NCBI RefSeq assembly: GCF_000719475.1
Contig: NZ_JOGO01000098.1
Span: 1 to 16,953, forward strand
DNA from: Streptomyces sp. NRRL F-5630
GTDB taxonomy: Bacteria > Actinomycetota > Actinomycetes > Streptomycetales > Streptomycetaceae
Direction: 5' to 3'
DNA length: 16,953 bases
Part shown: piece after piece, positions 7,853-16,918 of the stretch
How positions within the stretch are numbered: the stretch's first letter is position 1
Layout: every line of letters starts with the position of its first letter
The notes under the pieces: generated by a model
Told to the model about the DNA's origin: nothing
Seen by the model: the letters and a program-made list of their open reading frames with translations, nothing else
Databases searched by the model: none
Program-made: the position numbers and the translations under genes

Positions 7853-9763
7853 TCAGCGCGTGCCGAAGGCCAGCGCCAGGCAGGGGACGCCGTCCCGGGA
7901 GTCGACCGGCTTCTTCTTCTCCTCCGGCATGGTCTGCCCGAAGTACAGGCGGCCGTCGCCGAAGAGGATCGCGGAGGACCTGTTCACCAAGTGGCTGACG
8001 GTCTCGCCGGTCCGCTCGTCGCCCGGCGTCTTCAGGAGCAGCTGGGTCTTCATCGTCTTCGTGTCGACCGAGACGACCTGGCCGCCCTGGTCGTAGGGGC
8101 CGGCCCGGTAGGCGAGCAGCCGCGGGCCGTCCATGCGCAGCGGCCGAAGCTGCCAGTCCTCGCCCGCGTCGAGGCGCTGGCCGGTGAGCTTGCCGGTGGC
8201 GAGGTCGAAGGAGACGATCTCGTTGGTGCGGGCGAAGCTCTCCTTCTTGCCCTGGTGGTCCTCCGTCGGCACGTAGAGCCGGTCGCCGCCGACCGCGAAG
8301 TTGGCGCAGCCGGAGACGGCCACCGCGTCGCACGAGGCCGCGTACGTCTTCGCGTCGGCGGGCCACCGCGCGCGGAGCTTGCCGGTGCTCCCGTCGATCG
8401 AGAAGAAGTCCGAGATGCCCGAGCCGTCCCCGGCGGCGTCGTTGACGTCTGCGGCGACGACGAGCGGGCTGACCGAGAGGACGTGCGCGTAGTCGATGCC
8501 GGGCGGCATCTTGTACTCGGAGCCGACCGAGCCGTCCTTCGGGTCGAGCTTCTGGACGAACAACTGGTCCTGGTCGGTGTTGATCGTGCACTTGCGGACC
8601 ACCGCGAGGCCGCCGCTGCCGCCCTGGTAGCCCACGTCGTAGCACTCGTCGCCCGGCTTCGGGGACCACACCTGGTCGCCCGACTTCAGGTCCCAGCCGT
8701 AGCCACCGCGGCTGCCGCCCGCCGCGACGGTGCCGCCGCCGACGGTCACCTCCCTGAAGACCGCGCTGCCCTCGCCCGAGCCCGCGCCCTTCGTCCACAA
8801 CGCCTTGCCGGTGCGCAGGTCGAACGCGGTGACCTTGTCGCACTGGCCGAGGTCGTCCTTCGTCGGCCGCGTGCTCTTGTGCAGGACGGCGGTGAGGCCC
8901 TCCTCGCTCTGGAAGCCGCTCGCCGAGCACACCGGGCCGGGCAGCTTCAGGTTCCACACGCGCGCGCCCGTCACGGCGTCGTAGCCGTTGACCTCGGAGA
9001 TCCCCGTCCTCGCGTACACCTTGGCGGTGAGCCAGGAACCGGGCAGCTCGTAGACGTGGGAGTCCGCGCCGGTGTAGACCATCGGCACCGTGAAGAGCTG
9101 CTTGGCCGCCGGGTCGGCCGGGGCCTTCTCCTTCGCGGGACCGGCGGCGGGGTCGTCCGTGCCGGTGCCGTCGTCCTTCCCGTCCTCGCCCTTCTTGTCG
9201 TCCTTGTCCTTCGCGACCGGCGTCTCGTCCGTGCCGGAGTTCGCGTACCAGACGCCGCCGCCGACGATGAGCGCGATGACGAGCACGGTCGCCCCGATGA
9301 TCCAGAACACCGGTCCGGGACCCCGGCGCCCCGGCCCGGCGGGCGGCTGACCGACGCCGTATCCCTGCTGGGTGTAGGGGGCGGTCGCGTACGAGGGCGC
9401 GGGGTGCGGGTAGCCGTAGGCGGCCTGGCCGCCCTGCCCGGGAGCGGGGTGCGGGGCACCGTAGGCCGGTTGCCCCGGGGGCGGGGCGGCCTGCGGGGTG
9501 CCGTAGGCGGGCCCGGGGGGCGTGGGAGGAGCGGGGGGCGCGGTGGGGGGCGGGGGCGGCGTGCCCTTGCCCGTACCGGCGCCGTCCGCCGGGGGCGTGC
9601 CTTTCTCCAGGGACGGGGGCGCGCCGAAGCCCTCGCGGGAGGGAGGCGCGCCGAAGCCGCCGCTCGCCGCGGGCGGCCCGAAACCGGGCGGGGTGTCCTG
9701 TGGGGGCTCGCCGCCGGACGGCTCGTGCGGGGGCCGGGGCGGTGGCTGGGGCGGCTGAGTCAT
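7853..9763 (-). CDS. Proline-rich membrane-anchored PQQ-like beta-propeller protein
   Basis: The 636-residue protein has a disordered Pro/Gly-rich cytoplasmic N-terminus (1-148), including repeated FGAPPSxE and YG-A-P-type elements, and one membrane helix (PVFWIIGATVLVIALIVGGGVWY, about 151-173). A charged Lys/Asp-rich linker (174-221) leads into an extracytoplasmic domain (222-636) with PQQ-type beta-propeller blades such as DAVTGARVW (262-270), DLRTGKALW (315-323) and DLKSGDQVW (358-366). Six of the seven outside cysteines are spaced as likely disulfide pairs (279/308, 374/392, 478/486). There is no dehydrogenase catalytic motif, so a scaffold, sensor or envelope-assembly role is more likely than an enzyme. 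The ATG at 9763 has GAGG 8 nt upstream. Proline-rich tails on Streptomyces membrane proteins often bind partners, but none is evident here. The function is unknown. Confidence 0.88.
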   Translation of the reverse strand: MTQPPQPPPRPPHEPSGGEPPQDTPPGFGPPAASGGFGAPPSREGFGAPPSLEKGTPPADGAGTGKGTPPPPPTAPPAPPTPPGPAYGTPQAAPPPGQPAYGAPHPAPGQGGQAAYGYPHPAPSYATAPYTQQGYGVGQPPAGPGRRGPGPVFWIIGATVLVIALIVGGGVWYANSGTDETPVAKDKDDKKGEDGKDDGTGTDDPAAGPAKEKAPADPAAKQLFTVPMVYTGADSHVYELPGSWLTAKVYARTGISEVNGYDAVTGARVWNLKLPGPVCSASGFQSEEGLTAVLHKSTRPTKDDLGQCDKVTAFDLRTGKALWTKGAGSGEGSAVFREVTVGGGTVAAGGSRGGYGWDLKSGDQVWSPKPGDECYDVGYQGGSGGLAVVRKCTINTDQDQLFVQKLDPKDGSVGSEYKMPPGIDYAHVLSVSPLVVAADVNDAAGDGSGISDFFSIDGSTGKLRARWPADAKTYAASCDAVAVSGCANFAVGGDRLYVPTEDHQGKKESFARTNEIVSFDLATGKLTGQRLDAGEDWQLRPLRMDGPRLLAYRAGPYDQGGQVVSVDTKTMKTQLLLKTPGDERTGETVSHLVNRSSAILFGDGRLYFGQTMPEEKKKPVDSRDGVPCLALAFGTR

Positions 9764-9809
9764 CAGCGCTACCTCGTGGCGGGCTCGCGCCCCCCGTCCG
9801 GCTCCCCCG

Positions 9810-9839
9810 CCGTTCCGTGGGTGATCCCCCGCGGAACGG
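9810..9839. promoter_or_regulatory. Spaced dyad upstream of the propeller gene
   Basis: CCGTTCCG (9810-9817) and CGGAACGG (9832-9839) are perfect 8-bp inverted arms with a 14-nt spacer, about 47-76 nt upstream of the ATG. The arm centres are 22 bp (two helical turns) apart, which would suit a dimeric repressor. It could also be a leader hairpin. No -10/-35 pair could be fixed in 9764-9994. Confidence 0.3.
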
Positions 9840-9994
9840 AGCGGATCGGGACGCGCTCCCCCGCGGTCCTTGGTCGGTCGGGCGGGGCCTTCTTTCTACC
9901 ATCGACCGCGCGTGCCGCACCCGGCGCCCGCTGCCCCGTGCCCAAGGCAGAACCGGCGCGTGATGCTCCCGTGACCGTCACACCCCGGCTGGCC

Positions 9995-11788
<1,794 letters not shown>

Positions 11789-12092
11789 CCACACTCCACC
11801 TCGCGCGCTCCCCACACCTCGGCACGGGCCTCGGGGACAGGTGTTCCAGGGTAGTCGCCCGGGGAGAGGGGGGCGGGGGGCCGGGTGCGGTGACTCGTCC
11901 GGGTGAACAGGACGGCAACCGGGAACTCCGGCCGGGGCGCGGGTCGTCATGGCCCACTACAGGGGGCCCATCGAACCCTTAGGTGATCCGTTCGACCGCC
12001 CCCTAAGGGCCGTCCCCGCACCTCCCGGGCGCCCCACCGCGTCCCCAGCGCCCGCGTCCTCAGCCCCCGCGTCCCCCAGCCCCACACGTCCC
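11789..12092. other. Intergenic stretch between ispE and the ABC-F gene
   Basis: About 300 bases hold no credible gene. The stretch contains the inverted repeat at 11976-12009 and must carry any separate promoter of the ABC-F gene, but no clear promoter hexamers could be fixed. The segment 12010-12090 is C-rich low complexity. Confidence 0.5.
11976..12009 (-). terminator. Probable terminator after ispE
   Basis: CCCTTAGG (11976-11983) and CCTAAGGG (12002-12009) are perfect 8-bp arms around an 18-nt spacer, 84 nt downstream of the ispE stop. The long loop and lack of a U-tract make it only a moderate candidate; it could instead be an operator. Confidence 0.4.
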
Positions 12093-12998
12093 TCAGCCCA
12101 CGACCGTCGCTCCCGGGGCCGGGGCCGTCGTCACGCGGGCTGTGCGGCAGTGCGGGGTGAGGGCGCGCGCGATCGTGCGGGCGCTGTCCTCGTCCGGGGC
12201 GAGGAAGGCCGTCGTCGGGCCGGAGCCCGAGACGAGGGCGGCGAGGGCGCCCGCCTCCGTACCGGCGTCCAGCGTGCGGCGCAGCGCGGGGAAGAGGTCG
12301 AGCGCGGCGGCCTGGAGGTCGTTGTGGACGGCCGCGGCGAGCGCCTTCGCGTCGCCGCTCGCGAGCGCGTCACTCACCGCCGGGTCGGCCGCGGGCTCCG
12401 GGACCGTACGGCCCTCGGCCTCGGCGAGGCGGTCGTACGCGCGGTAGACGGCCGGGGTCGAGAGACCCCCGTCGGCCTGCGCGAAGACCCAGTGGAAGGT
12501 GCCCCCGACCGCGAGCGGGGCGAGCCGCTCGCCGCGGCCCGTGCCGAGCGCCGCGCCGCCCACGTAGCTGAAGGGCACATCGCTGCCCAGTTCCGCGCAG
12601 ATCGCGAGGAGTTCGTCCCTGCTCGCGCCCGTGCGCCACAGCGTCTCGCAGGCGAGCAGCGCGCCCGCCGCGTCGGCGCTGCCGCCGGCCATGCCGCCCG
12701 CGACGGGGATGTCCTTGGCGATGTGCAGGTGGACGTCGGCGGGACGGCCCGCGCGCGCGGCGAGGGCGAGGGCGGCGCGGGCGGCGAGGTTGCTCTCGTC
12801 GAGGGGCACCTGGTCGGCGCCCGGGCCCTCGCAACTGAGGCGCAGGCTCTCGGCGGGGGTCGCGGTCACCTCGTCGTAGAGGCCGACCGCGAGGAAGATG
12901 TTCGCCAGGTCGTGGAAGCCGTCGGGGCGGGCGGGGCCGACCGAGAGCTGCACGTTGACCTTGGCGGGAACGCGGACGGTGACGGGGTGCGCGGTCAC
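12093..12998 (-). CDS. ispE: 4-diphosphocytidyl-2-C-methyl-D-erythritol kinase (IspE)
   Basis: The 301-residue GHMP kinase phosphorylates the 2-hydroxyl of CDP-ME with ATP in the MEP pathway to isoprenoid precursors. The N-terminal PAKVNVQL places K13, and the ATP loop is [15 protein letters not shown] (98-112). Catalytic Asp is D140 in ELGSDVPF. The C-terminal glycine-rich motif is [11 protein letters not shown]. The GTG start at 12998 overlaps the ksgA stop as GTGA, so the two are translationally coupled. The ksgA-ispE pairing is conserved across actinobacteria. The ATP loop reads [12 protein letters not shown] rather than the commoner GGGLGGGSSDAA, a conservative variant. Length is normal. 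Confidence 0.96.
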   Translation of the reverse strand: MTAHPVTVRVPAKVNVQLSVGPARPDGFHDLANIFLAVGLYDEVTATPAESLRLSCEGPGADQVPLDESNLAARAALALAARAGRPADVHLHIAKDIPVAGGMAGGSADAAGALLACETLWRTGASRDELLAICAELGSDVPFSYVGGAALGTGRGERLAPLAVGGTFHWVFAQADGGLSTPAVYRAYDRLAEAEGRTVPEPAADPAVSDALASGDAKALAAAVHNDLQAAALDLFPALRRTLDAGTEAGALAALVSGSGPTTAFLAPDEDSARTIARALTPHCRTARVTTAPAPGATVVG

Positions 12999-13873
12999 GC
13001 GGTGGTCTCCTTCTCGGCCTGCGGCTTGTGCTCGGCGATGCGGGCGAACTCCTCGACGGTGAGCGCCTCCCCGCGCGCCTGCGGGGACACCCCGGCCGCG
13101 CGCAGGGCCTCTTCGGCCGCCGCCGCCGAGCCCGCCCAGCCCGCGAGCGCGGCCCGCAGCCCCTTGCGGCGCTGCGCGAACGCCGCGTCCACGACGGCGA
13201 AGACCTCGCGGCGGCTCGCGCTCGTGGTCAGCGGCTCCTCACGCCGTACGAGCGAGACGAGGCCGGAGTCCACGTTCGGCGCGGGCCAGAAGACGCTGCG
13301 CCCGATCGACCCGGCGCGCTTGACGTGCGCGTACCAGGCCGCCTTGACCGAGGGCACCCCGTACACGCGCGAGCCGGGCGGGGCCGCGAGCCGGTCGGCG
13401 ACCTCCGCCTGCACCATCACGAGGGTCCGCTCGACGCTCGGGAAGTGCTCCAGCATGTGGAGGAGGACGGGGACGGCGACGTTGTACGGCAGGTTCGCGA
13501 CGAGTGCCGTGGGCGCGGGGCCCGGCAGCTCGCGCACCCGCAGCGCGTCGGAGTGGACGAGCCGGAAGTGCCCGGCCTTCTCGGGCAGCCGGGCGGCGAC
13601 GGTCGCGGGGAGCGCGGCGGCCAGGGTGTCGTCGATCTCGACGGCCGTGACGTCGGCGGCGACTTCGAGCAGGGCGAGCGTGAGCGAACCGAGCCCCGGA
13701 CCGACCTCGACGACGGTGTCCGTCTCGCGCACCTCGGCGGTGCGGACGATGCGGCGCACGGTGTTGGCGTCGATGACGAAGTTCTGCCCGCGCTGCTTGG
13801 TGGGACGTACGTCGAGCGCGGCGGCCAGCTCACGGATGTCGGCCGGGCCGAGCAGGGGGTCGGTGCGAGTCAC
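12995..13873 (-). CDS. rsmA: 16S rRNA dimethyladenosine transferase (KsgA/RsmA)
   Basis: The 292-residue SAM-dependent methyltransferase N6-dimethylates the two adjacent adenines of the 3'-terminal hairpin of 16S rRNA, a late 30S assembly step. Visible motifs are [10 protein letters not shown] (26-35), motif [16 protein letters not shown] (56-70), the acidic cofactor residue in VEIDD (78-82), and motif IV ANLPYNV (126-132). The C-terminal domain includes [10 protein letters not shown]. Start choice: GTG at 13873 gives a normal N-terminus ([13 protein letters not shown]). A TTG at 13918 would add 15 non-conserved residues and has no properly spaced Shine-Dalgarno. The GTG also lacks a clear Shine-Dalgarno and has TACCCT 6 nt upstream, so a leaderless message is possible. 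It overlaps ispE downstream. Confidence 0.95.
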   Translation of the reverse strand: MTRTDPLLGPADIRELAAALDVRPTKQRGQNFVIDANTVRRIVRTAEVRETDTVVEVGPGLGSLTLALLEVAADVTAVEIDDTLAAALPATVAARLPEKAGHFRLVHSDALRVRELPGPAPTALVANLPYNVAVPVLLHMLEHFPSVERTLVMVQAEVADRLAAPPGSRVYGVPSVKAAWYAHVKRAGSIGRSVFWPAPNVDSGLVSLVRREEPLTTSASRREVFAVVDAAFAQRRKGLRAALAGWAGSAAAAEEALRAAGVSPQARGEALTVEEFARIAEHKPQAEKETTA

Positions 13874-13904
13874 CCGGCAAGGGTACGGGGTGCTTTCCGC
13901 GGGC

Positions 13905-13917
13905 TGCGTAGTACGCA
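13905..13917. promoter_or_regulatory. 13-nt palindrome upstream of ksgA
   Basis: TGCGTA-G-TACGCA is a perfect palindrome 32-44 nt upstream of the chosen GTG. It would cover the -35 region of a leaderless promoter with a TACCCT -10, so an operator is conceivable. It also overlaps the alternative TTG start. Only the symmetry is certain. Confidence 0.3.
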
Positions 13918-13944
13918 ACCACCCTGAGGGAGAACGATCGGTAC

Positions 13945-14001
13945 GGCCACGGCGAGACCGGCCGGGACCGGCGCTCCTACGAGCCCGACCACCGCCGTGC
14001 C
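13945..14001 (-). terminator. Imperfect hairpin between tatD and ksgA
   Basis: GGCCACGGCG (13945-13954) pairs with CGCCGTGCC (13993-14001) with one bulged C. Inner GC-rich self-complementary sequence can fold further. It lies 26 nt after the tatD stop and could terminate or attenuate transcription into ksgA. Confidence 0.35.
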
Positions 14002-14027
14002 ACCGCCCGGCCTGCCCGCCCCGCCGC

Positions 14028-14927
14028 CTACCCCTCGAACAACCCTCGTACCCCGAAGGCCCGCTCCGTGTTGCGGGCCAGGGCCGTTGCCATCTCGTCC
14101 TCCGTGATGCCTCTGACCTGGGCCATCGCGCGCAGCGTGACCGGGATGAGGTAGGGGGCGTTGGGGCGGCCGCGGTACGGGGCCGGGGTGAGGAAGGGGG
14201 CGTCCGTCTCGACGAGGAGGAGGTCGAGCGGCGCGACGGCGAGGGCGTCGCGGAGGTTCTGGGCGTTCTTGAACGTCACGTTGCCCGCGAAGGAGAGGTA
14301 GTAGCCCTCGCGCGCGCAGATCTCCGCCATCTCCGCGTCGCCCGAGTAGCAGTGGAAGACGGTCCGCTCGGGCGCGCCCTCCTCCTTCAGGACGCGCAGC
14401 ACATCGGCGTGCGCCTCGCGGTCGTGGATCACGAGGGTCCGGTCGTGCCGCTTGGCGATCTCGATGTGGGCGCGGAACGAACGTTCTTGGGCGTCCTTGC
14501 CCTCGGGGCCCGTACGGAAGTGGTCCAGCCCCGTCTCGCCGACCCCGACCACCTGCGGGAGCGCCGCGAGCCGGTCGATCTCCGCGAGCGCCTCGTCGAG
14601 CGCCGCCTCGCCCCCGCCGGGCCGTTCACCCTGCCGCGACCAGCCTCCCTCGGGGTCGCCGTGCACGATGCGCGGCGCCTCGTTGGGGTGGAGCGCCACG
14701 GTCGCGAGGATGTTCTCGTACGCGCCCGCCGTCTCCGCCGCCCAGCGCGAGCCCGCCAGGTCGCAGCCGACCTGGACGAGCCGCGTCACCCCGACCGAGG
14801 CGGCCTTGGCCAACGCCTCGTCGACGGTGCCCGCCTGCATGTCGAGGTGCGTGTGCGCGTCCGCCACCGCGACCCGCAGGGGCTCGGGCAGCGGTGGCGG
14901 CGCGGTCTTGTCGTCCTTGGCCTTCAT
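14028..14927 (-). CDS. tatD: TatD-family metal-dependent hydrolase/DNase
   Basis: The 299-residue TIM-barrel amidohydrolase-fold protein carries the full TatD metal ligand set: H25 and H27 (DAHTHLD), E131 (GVGETGLD), H168 (VIHDREA), H192 (FHCYSG) and D242 (VETDAPFL). Family members are 3'-5' exonucleases with roles in DNA repair and quality control. Despite the name, they are not Tat export components. The sequence [10 protein letters not shown] near 253-262 is also typical. A Gly-rich insertion at about 89-108 follows VALHPNEAP. The ATG at 14927 has AGGA about 8 nt upstream. In many actinobacteria tatD precedes rpfB and ksgA; here ksgA follows directly after 154 bases. Confidence 0.94.
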   Translation of the reverse strand: MKAKDDKTAPPPLPEPLRVAVADAHTHLDMQAGTVDEALAKAASVGVTRLVQVGCDLAGSRWAAETAGAYENILATVALHPNEAPRIVHGDPEGGWSRQGERPGGGEAALDEALAEIDRLAALPQVVGVGETGLDHFRTGPEGKDAQERSFRAHIEIAKRHDRTLVIHDREAHADVLRVLKEEGAPERTVFHCYSGDAEMAEICAREGYYLSFAGNVTFKNAQNLRDALAVAPLDLLLVETDAPFLTPAPYRGRPNAPYLIPVTLRAMAQVRGITEDEMATALARNTERAFGVRGLFEG

Positions 14928-14971
14928 GGGAACGATCCTACGAAGGCCCGGCGGACGCGGCGCAGGCGCGG

Positions 14972-14987
14972 GCGGACCGGGGTCCGC
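14972..14987 (-). terminator. Palindromic hairpin after the zinc-ribbon gene
   Basis: GCGGACC-GG-GGTCCGC forms a perfect palindrome 28 nt after the stop codon at 15015, between it and tatD. It can form a 6-bp stem with a 4-nt loop. It may be a weak terminator or processing site. Confidence 0.35.
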
Positions 14988-15014
14988 GCCCCAGCCGCCA
15001 AGCCCTCGTGTCTT

Positions 15015-15530
15015 CTAGTGACCCTCCTCCGGCTGCTGCCGGTGGAAGACGTGGAGCAGGTCGGAGAGAACGTGCCAGTGGTGCGGCGCCGCCGGTTCCG
15101 CGCCCGCCGCCTCCGCGCCCGTACCGGTGGCGCCGGTACGGGCGCGCGAGGGCTTGGCGGGGGCCGTGCCGTGCCCGTACGTGTGCGCCTGCGAGGCCGC
15201 CGACGTGACGCGGCCCGCGCGCATGATGCGGACGACGCTGCCCCCGCAGTTGAGGCAGGACGGGCTGCTGAGCGGGGACGGCACGCGCTCACCCCCCGCC
15301 AGGTAGACCACGTAGGGGTGGCCGTCCGGATCGGCGTGCCGTTCTATCTCGTACGCCTGCTCCCAGCCGTGCCCGCAGCGCATGCAGGCGAAGGAGTAGG
15401 ACTCGTGGACGGTCCCGGCACTCCCGGCACTCCCGTCCGCCCCGGGGGTTCCGGCGGTCCCAGGGGCCCCGGCGACCGCGCCGGGGGCGCTCGTGGTCGC
15501 GGGGTGGACGCTGCCTGCGAAGTCGCTCAT
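15015..15530 (-). CDS. Zinc-ribbon hypothetical protein with collagen-like segment
   Basis: The 171-residue protein has no recognised function. Seven consecutive Gly-X-Y triplets (21-41, GAPGTAGTPGADGSAGSAGT and on) precede a compact domain with two CxxC knuckles, C49-C52 (ACMRCGHGW) and C92-C95 (SCLNCGGS), 39 residues apart. This is a probable zinc ribbon. The strand-rich piece between them reads EQAYEIERHADPDGHPYVVYLAGG. The C-terminal tail is Ala/Thr-rich and ends with a His-rich stretch (PHHWHVLSDLLHVFH, 147-161). There is no signal peptide or membrane helix. The ATG at 15530 has a near-perfect AGGAG with a 5-nt spacer. Longer in-frame readings upstream lack a ribosome-binding site. It lies between rsmI and tatD in the same direction, but about 350 bases from rsmI. 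Existence as a gene is well supported. Confidence 0.82.
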   Translation of the reverse strand: MSDFAGSVHPATTSAPGAVAGAPGTAGTPGADGSAGSAGTVHESYSFACMRCGHGWEQAYEIERHADPDGHPYVVYLAGGERVPSPLSSPSCLNCGGSVVRIMRAGRVTSAASQAHTYGHGTAPAKPSRARTGATGTGAEAAGAEPAAPHHWHVLSDLLHVFHRQQPEEGH

Positions 15531-15552
15531 GCCAGCTCCTCGTGTCGTACCC

Positions 15553-15574
15553 GGCCGGCTGTGAACCGCCGGCC
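15553..15574 (-). promoter_or_regulatory. Leader hairpin before the zinc-ribbon gene
   Basis: GGCCGGC and GCCGGCC form a perfect 7-bp stem with an 8-nt loop, 22 nt upstream of the ATG at 15530. In the mRNA it would sit just before the AGGAG. Regulatory meaning is inferred. Confidence 0.3.
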
Positions 15575-15803
15575 CCGGAGCGGCGCACCGCCCCGCACGA
15601 CCAGTGCACTCCCGCCCTGCGGCCCGCACCATGGGGGCTGCCGAACGTTGGAGCGGATTTGGCGAACCCGTGCACTTGGGCCCTTCACCGCGACCCGGAC
15701 TTTGCCGAAGGCCCGGCACGCTTTGCCCATGTTTGGCGTCAAGAAACGGTTACGTGCCCCGCGCCACCGCCCGTGCGCGGCGCACCCCCTCGCCCCGCCA
15801 CAG

Positions 15804-15854
15804 CCCGAGCCCCGGACCCACCCCCAGCCCGGGACCCAGCCCCAGCCCCAGCCC
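15804..15854 (-). repeat. G-run array downstream of rsmI (G-quadruplex candidate)
   Basis: Nine runs of 3-5 C on the + strand lie within 51 bases (CCCCAG-type repeats). In the leftward transcript these become G-runs separated mostly by 2-4 nt, starting 26 nt after the rsmI stop. The pattern satisfies the usual G-quadruplex motif several times over. It may act in termination or RNA stability, or be simple low complexity. Confidence 0.5.
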
Positions 15855-15880
15855 TCGCGGCGCCGACCCGCCCCGACCGC

Positions 15881-16801
15881 TCAGCCCCCTGCCGTCTCCG
15901 TGCTCTTCCCCCCGGTCCTCTCCGCGTTCTTCGCCGCGACCACCGCGTCGAAGACCTCCCGCTTCGGTACCCCCGCTTCCGCCGCCACCGCCGCGATGGC
16001 CTCCTTGCGCCGCTCCCCCGCCTCCTCGCGCACCCGCACCCTGCGCACCAGCTCGCCCGCGTCGAGGTCGGCCGGGCCCGGCTCCGGGGCACCCTCGACG
16101 ACGACCGTGATCTCGCCCCGTACGCCCTCCTCCGCCCACGCCGCCAGCTCCGCGAGCGTGCCGCGCTTCACCTCCTCGTACGTCTTCGTCAGCTCGCGGC
16201 ACACGGCGGCGCGGCGTCCGGCGCCGAAGACCTCCGCCATCGCGGCGAGCGTGTCGTCGATACGGTGCGGGGCCTCGAAGTAGACGAGCGTGCGGCGTTC
16301 GTCGGCGACCTCGGCGAGCCGTGCGCGGCGCTCGCCCTGCTTGCGCGGCAGGAAGCCCTCGAAGCAGAAGCGGTCGACGGGCAGTCCCGACACGGCGAGC
16401 GCGGTGAGCACGGCGGAGGGCCCCGGCACGGCCGTGACGCGCACCTCGCGCTCCACCGCCGCCGCGACGAGCCGGTAGCCGGGGTCGGAGACAGAGGGCA
16501 TCCCGGCGTCCGTCACGAGCAGCACGCGCGCGCCGCCCGCGAGCGCGTCGGCGAGTTCCGGTGTCCGGGCCGACTCGTTCCCCTCGAAGTACGAGACGAC
16601 CCGGCCCCCCACCCGCACGCCGAGCGCCTGCGTGAGCCGTCGCAGCCGCCGCGTGTCCTCGGCCGCCACGATGTCGGCCGTCTCCAGTTCGCGGGCGAGC
16701 CGCGGCGGCGCGTCCGCCACGTCCCCGATGGGGGTGCCGGCGAGGACGAGCAGCCCGGCGGAGGCGGTGGCGGAAGGGGCGGGGGAGGTCTCGGAAGTCA
16801 C
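15881..16801 (-). CDS. rsmI: 16S rRNA (cytidine-2'-O)-methyltransferase RsmI
   Basis: The 306-residue tetrapyrrole-methylase-fold enzyme 2'-O-methylates C1402 (E. coli numbering) in the decoding centre of 16S rRNA, using SAM. Family motifs are LAGTPIGDVADAP (20-32), AAEDTRRLRRL (46-56), LLVTDAGMPSVSDPGYRL (94-111), the GPSA loop (127-130), FEGFLPRKQGER (147-158), YFEAPHRI (174-181) and RELTKTYEEVKRG (202-214). The GTG at 16801 is chosen because only a short non-conserved tail precedes the fold. A GGGGGA abuts this GTG with no spacer, so the ribosome-binding site is poor, and a longer start at 16873 cannot be excluded. Both RsmI and KsgA, encoded nearby, modify the same region of 16S rRNA. Confidence 0.94.
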   Translation of the reverse strand: MTSETSPAPSATASAGLLVLAGTPIGDVADAPPRLARELETADIVAAEDTRRLRRLTQALGVRVGGRVVSYFEGNESARTPELADALAGGARVLLVTDAGMPSVSDPGYRLVAAAVEREVRVTAVPGPSAVLTALAVSGLPVDRFCFEGFLPRKQGERRARLAEVADERRTLVYFEAPHRIDDTLAAMAEVFGAGRRAAVCRELTKTYEEVKRGTLAELAAWAEEGVRGEITVVVEGAPEPGPADLDAGELVRRVRVREEAGERRKEAIAAVAAEAGVPKREVFDAVVAAKNAERTGGKSTETAGG

Positions 16802-16820
16802 TCCCCCATGATGACGCCCA

Positions 16821-16918
16821 CCCACGCCCGCCCCACCCGCCGGGCTCCACCACCCGCCCACGCCCGCCCGCACCGGCCCGACCCGCCGGGCTCCCCCGCA
16901 CCCCGCCCACGCCCGCCC
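16821..16918. repeat. C-rich imperfect repeats upstream of rsmI
   Basis: CCCACGCCCGCCC occurs three times (16821-16833, 16857-16869, 16906-16918) and ACCCGCCGGGCTCC twice (16835-16848, 16881-16894), interleaved, with imperfect spacing of 36-49 bp. The stretch is pyrimidine-rich on the + strand and shows no credible gene. The window ends 35 bases later. Confidence 0.55.

Larger units (their letters stand above)
15531..15880. other. Intergenic stretch between rsmI and the zinc-ribbon gene
   Basis: About 350 bases hold no credible gene. From right to left they contain the C-run array at 15804-15854, a TTGACG that could be a -35 (15737-15742, leftward) without a convincing -10, and a GC hairpin at 15553-15574 just before the ribosome-binding site of the zinc-ribbon gene. 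Confidence 0.5.

Noticed and set aside
9971..9981. GTGACCGTCAC palindrome resembling a CRP-type site
   Set aside because: The spacing is too short for the TGTGA-N6-TCACA consensus, and it lies downstream of the ABC-F stop, not at a promoter.
15527..15742. 71-codon frame ending as ATGA on the start of the zinc-ribbon gene
   Set aside because: The junction is tempting, but many codons end in A or T compared with neighbours, the product is Arg-rich without a motif, and there is no ribosome-binding site. The zinc-ribbon gene has its own perfect AGGAG.
11949..16283. Very long open frame on the + strand across ispE to rsmI
   Set aside because: It is antisense to five well-supported genes, with no domain and skewed composition; a GC shadow frame.
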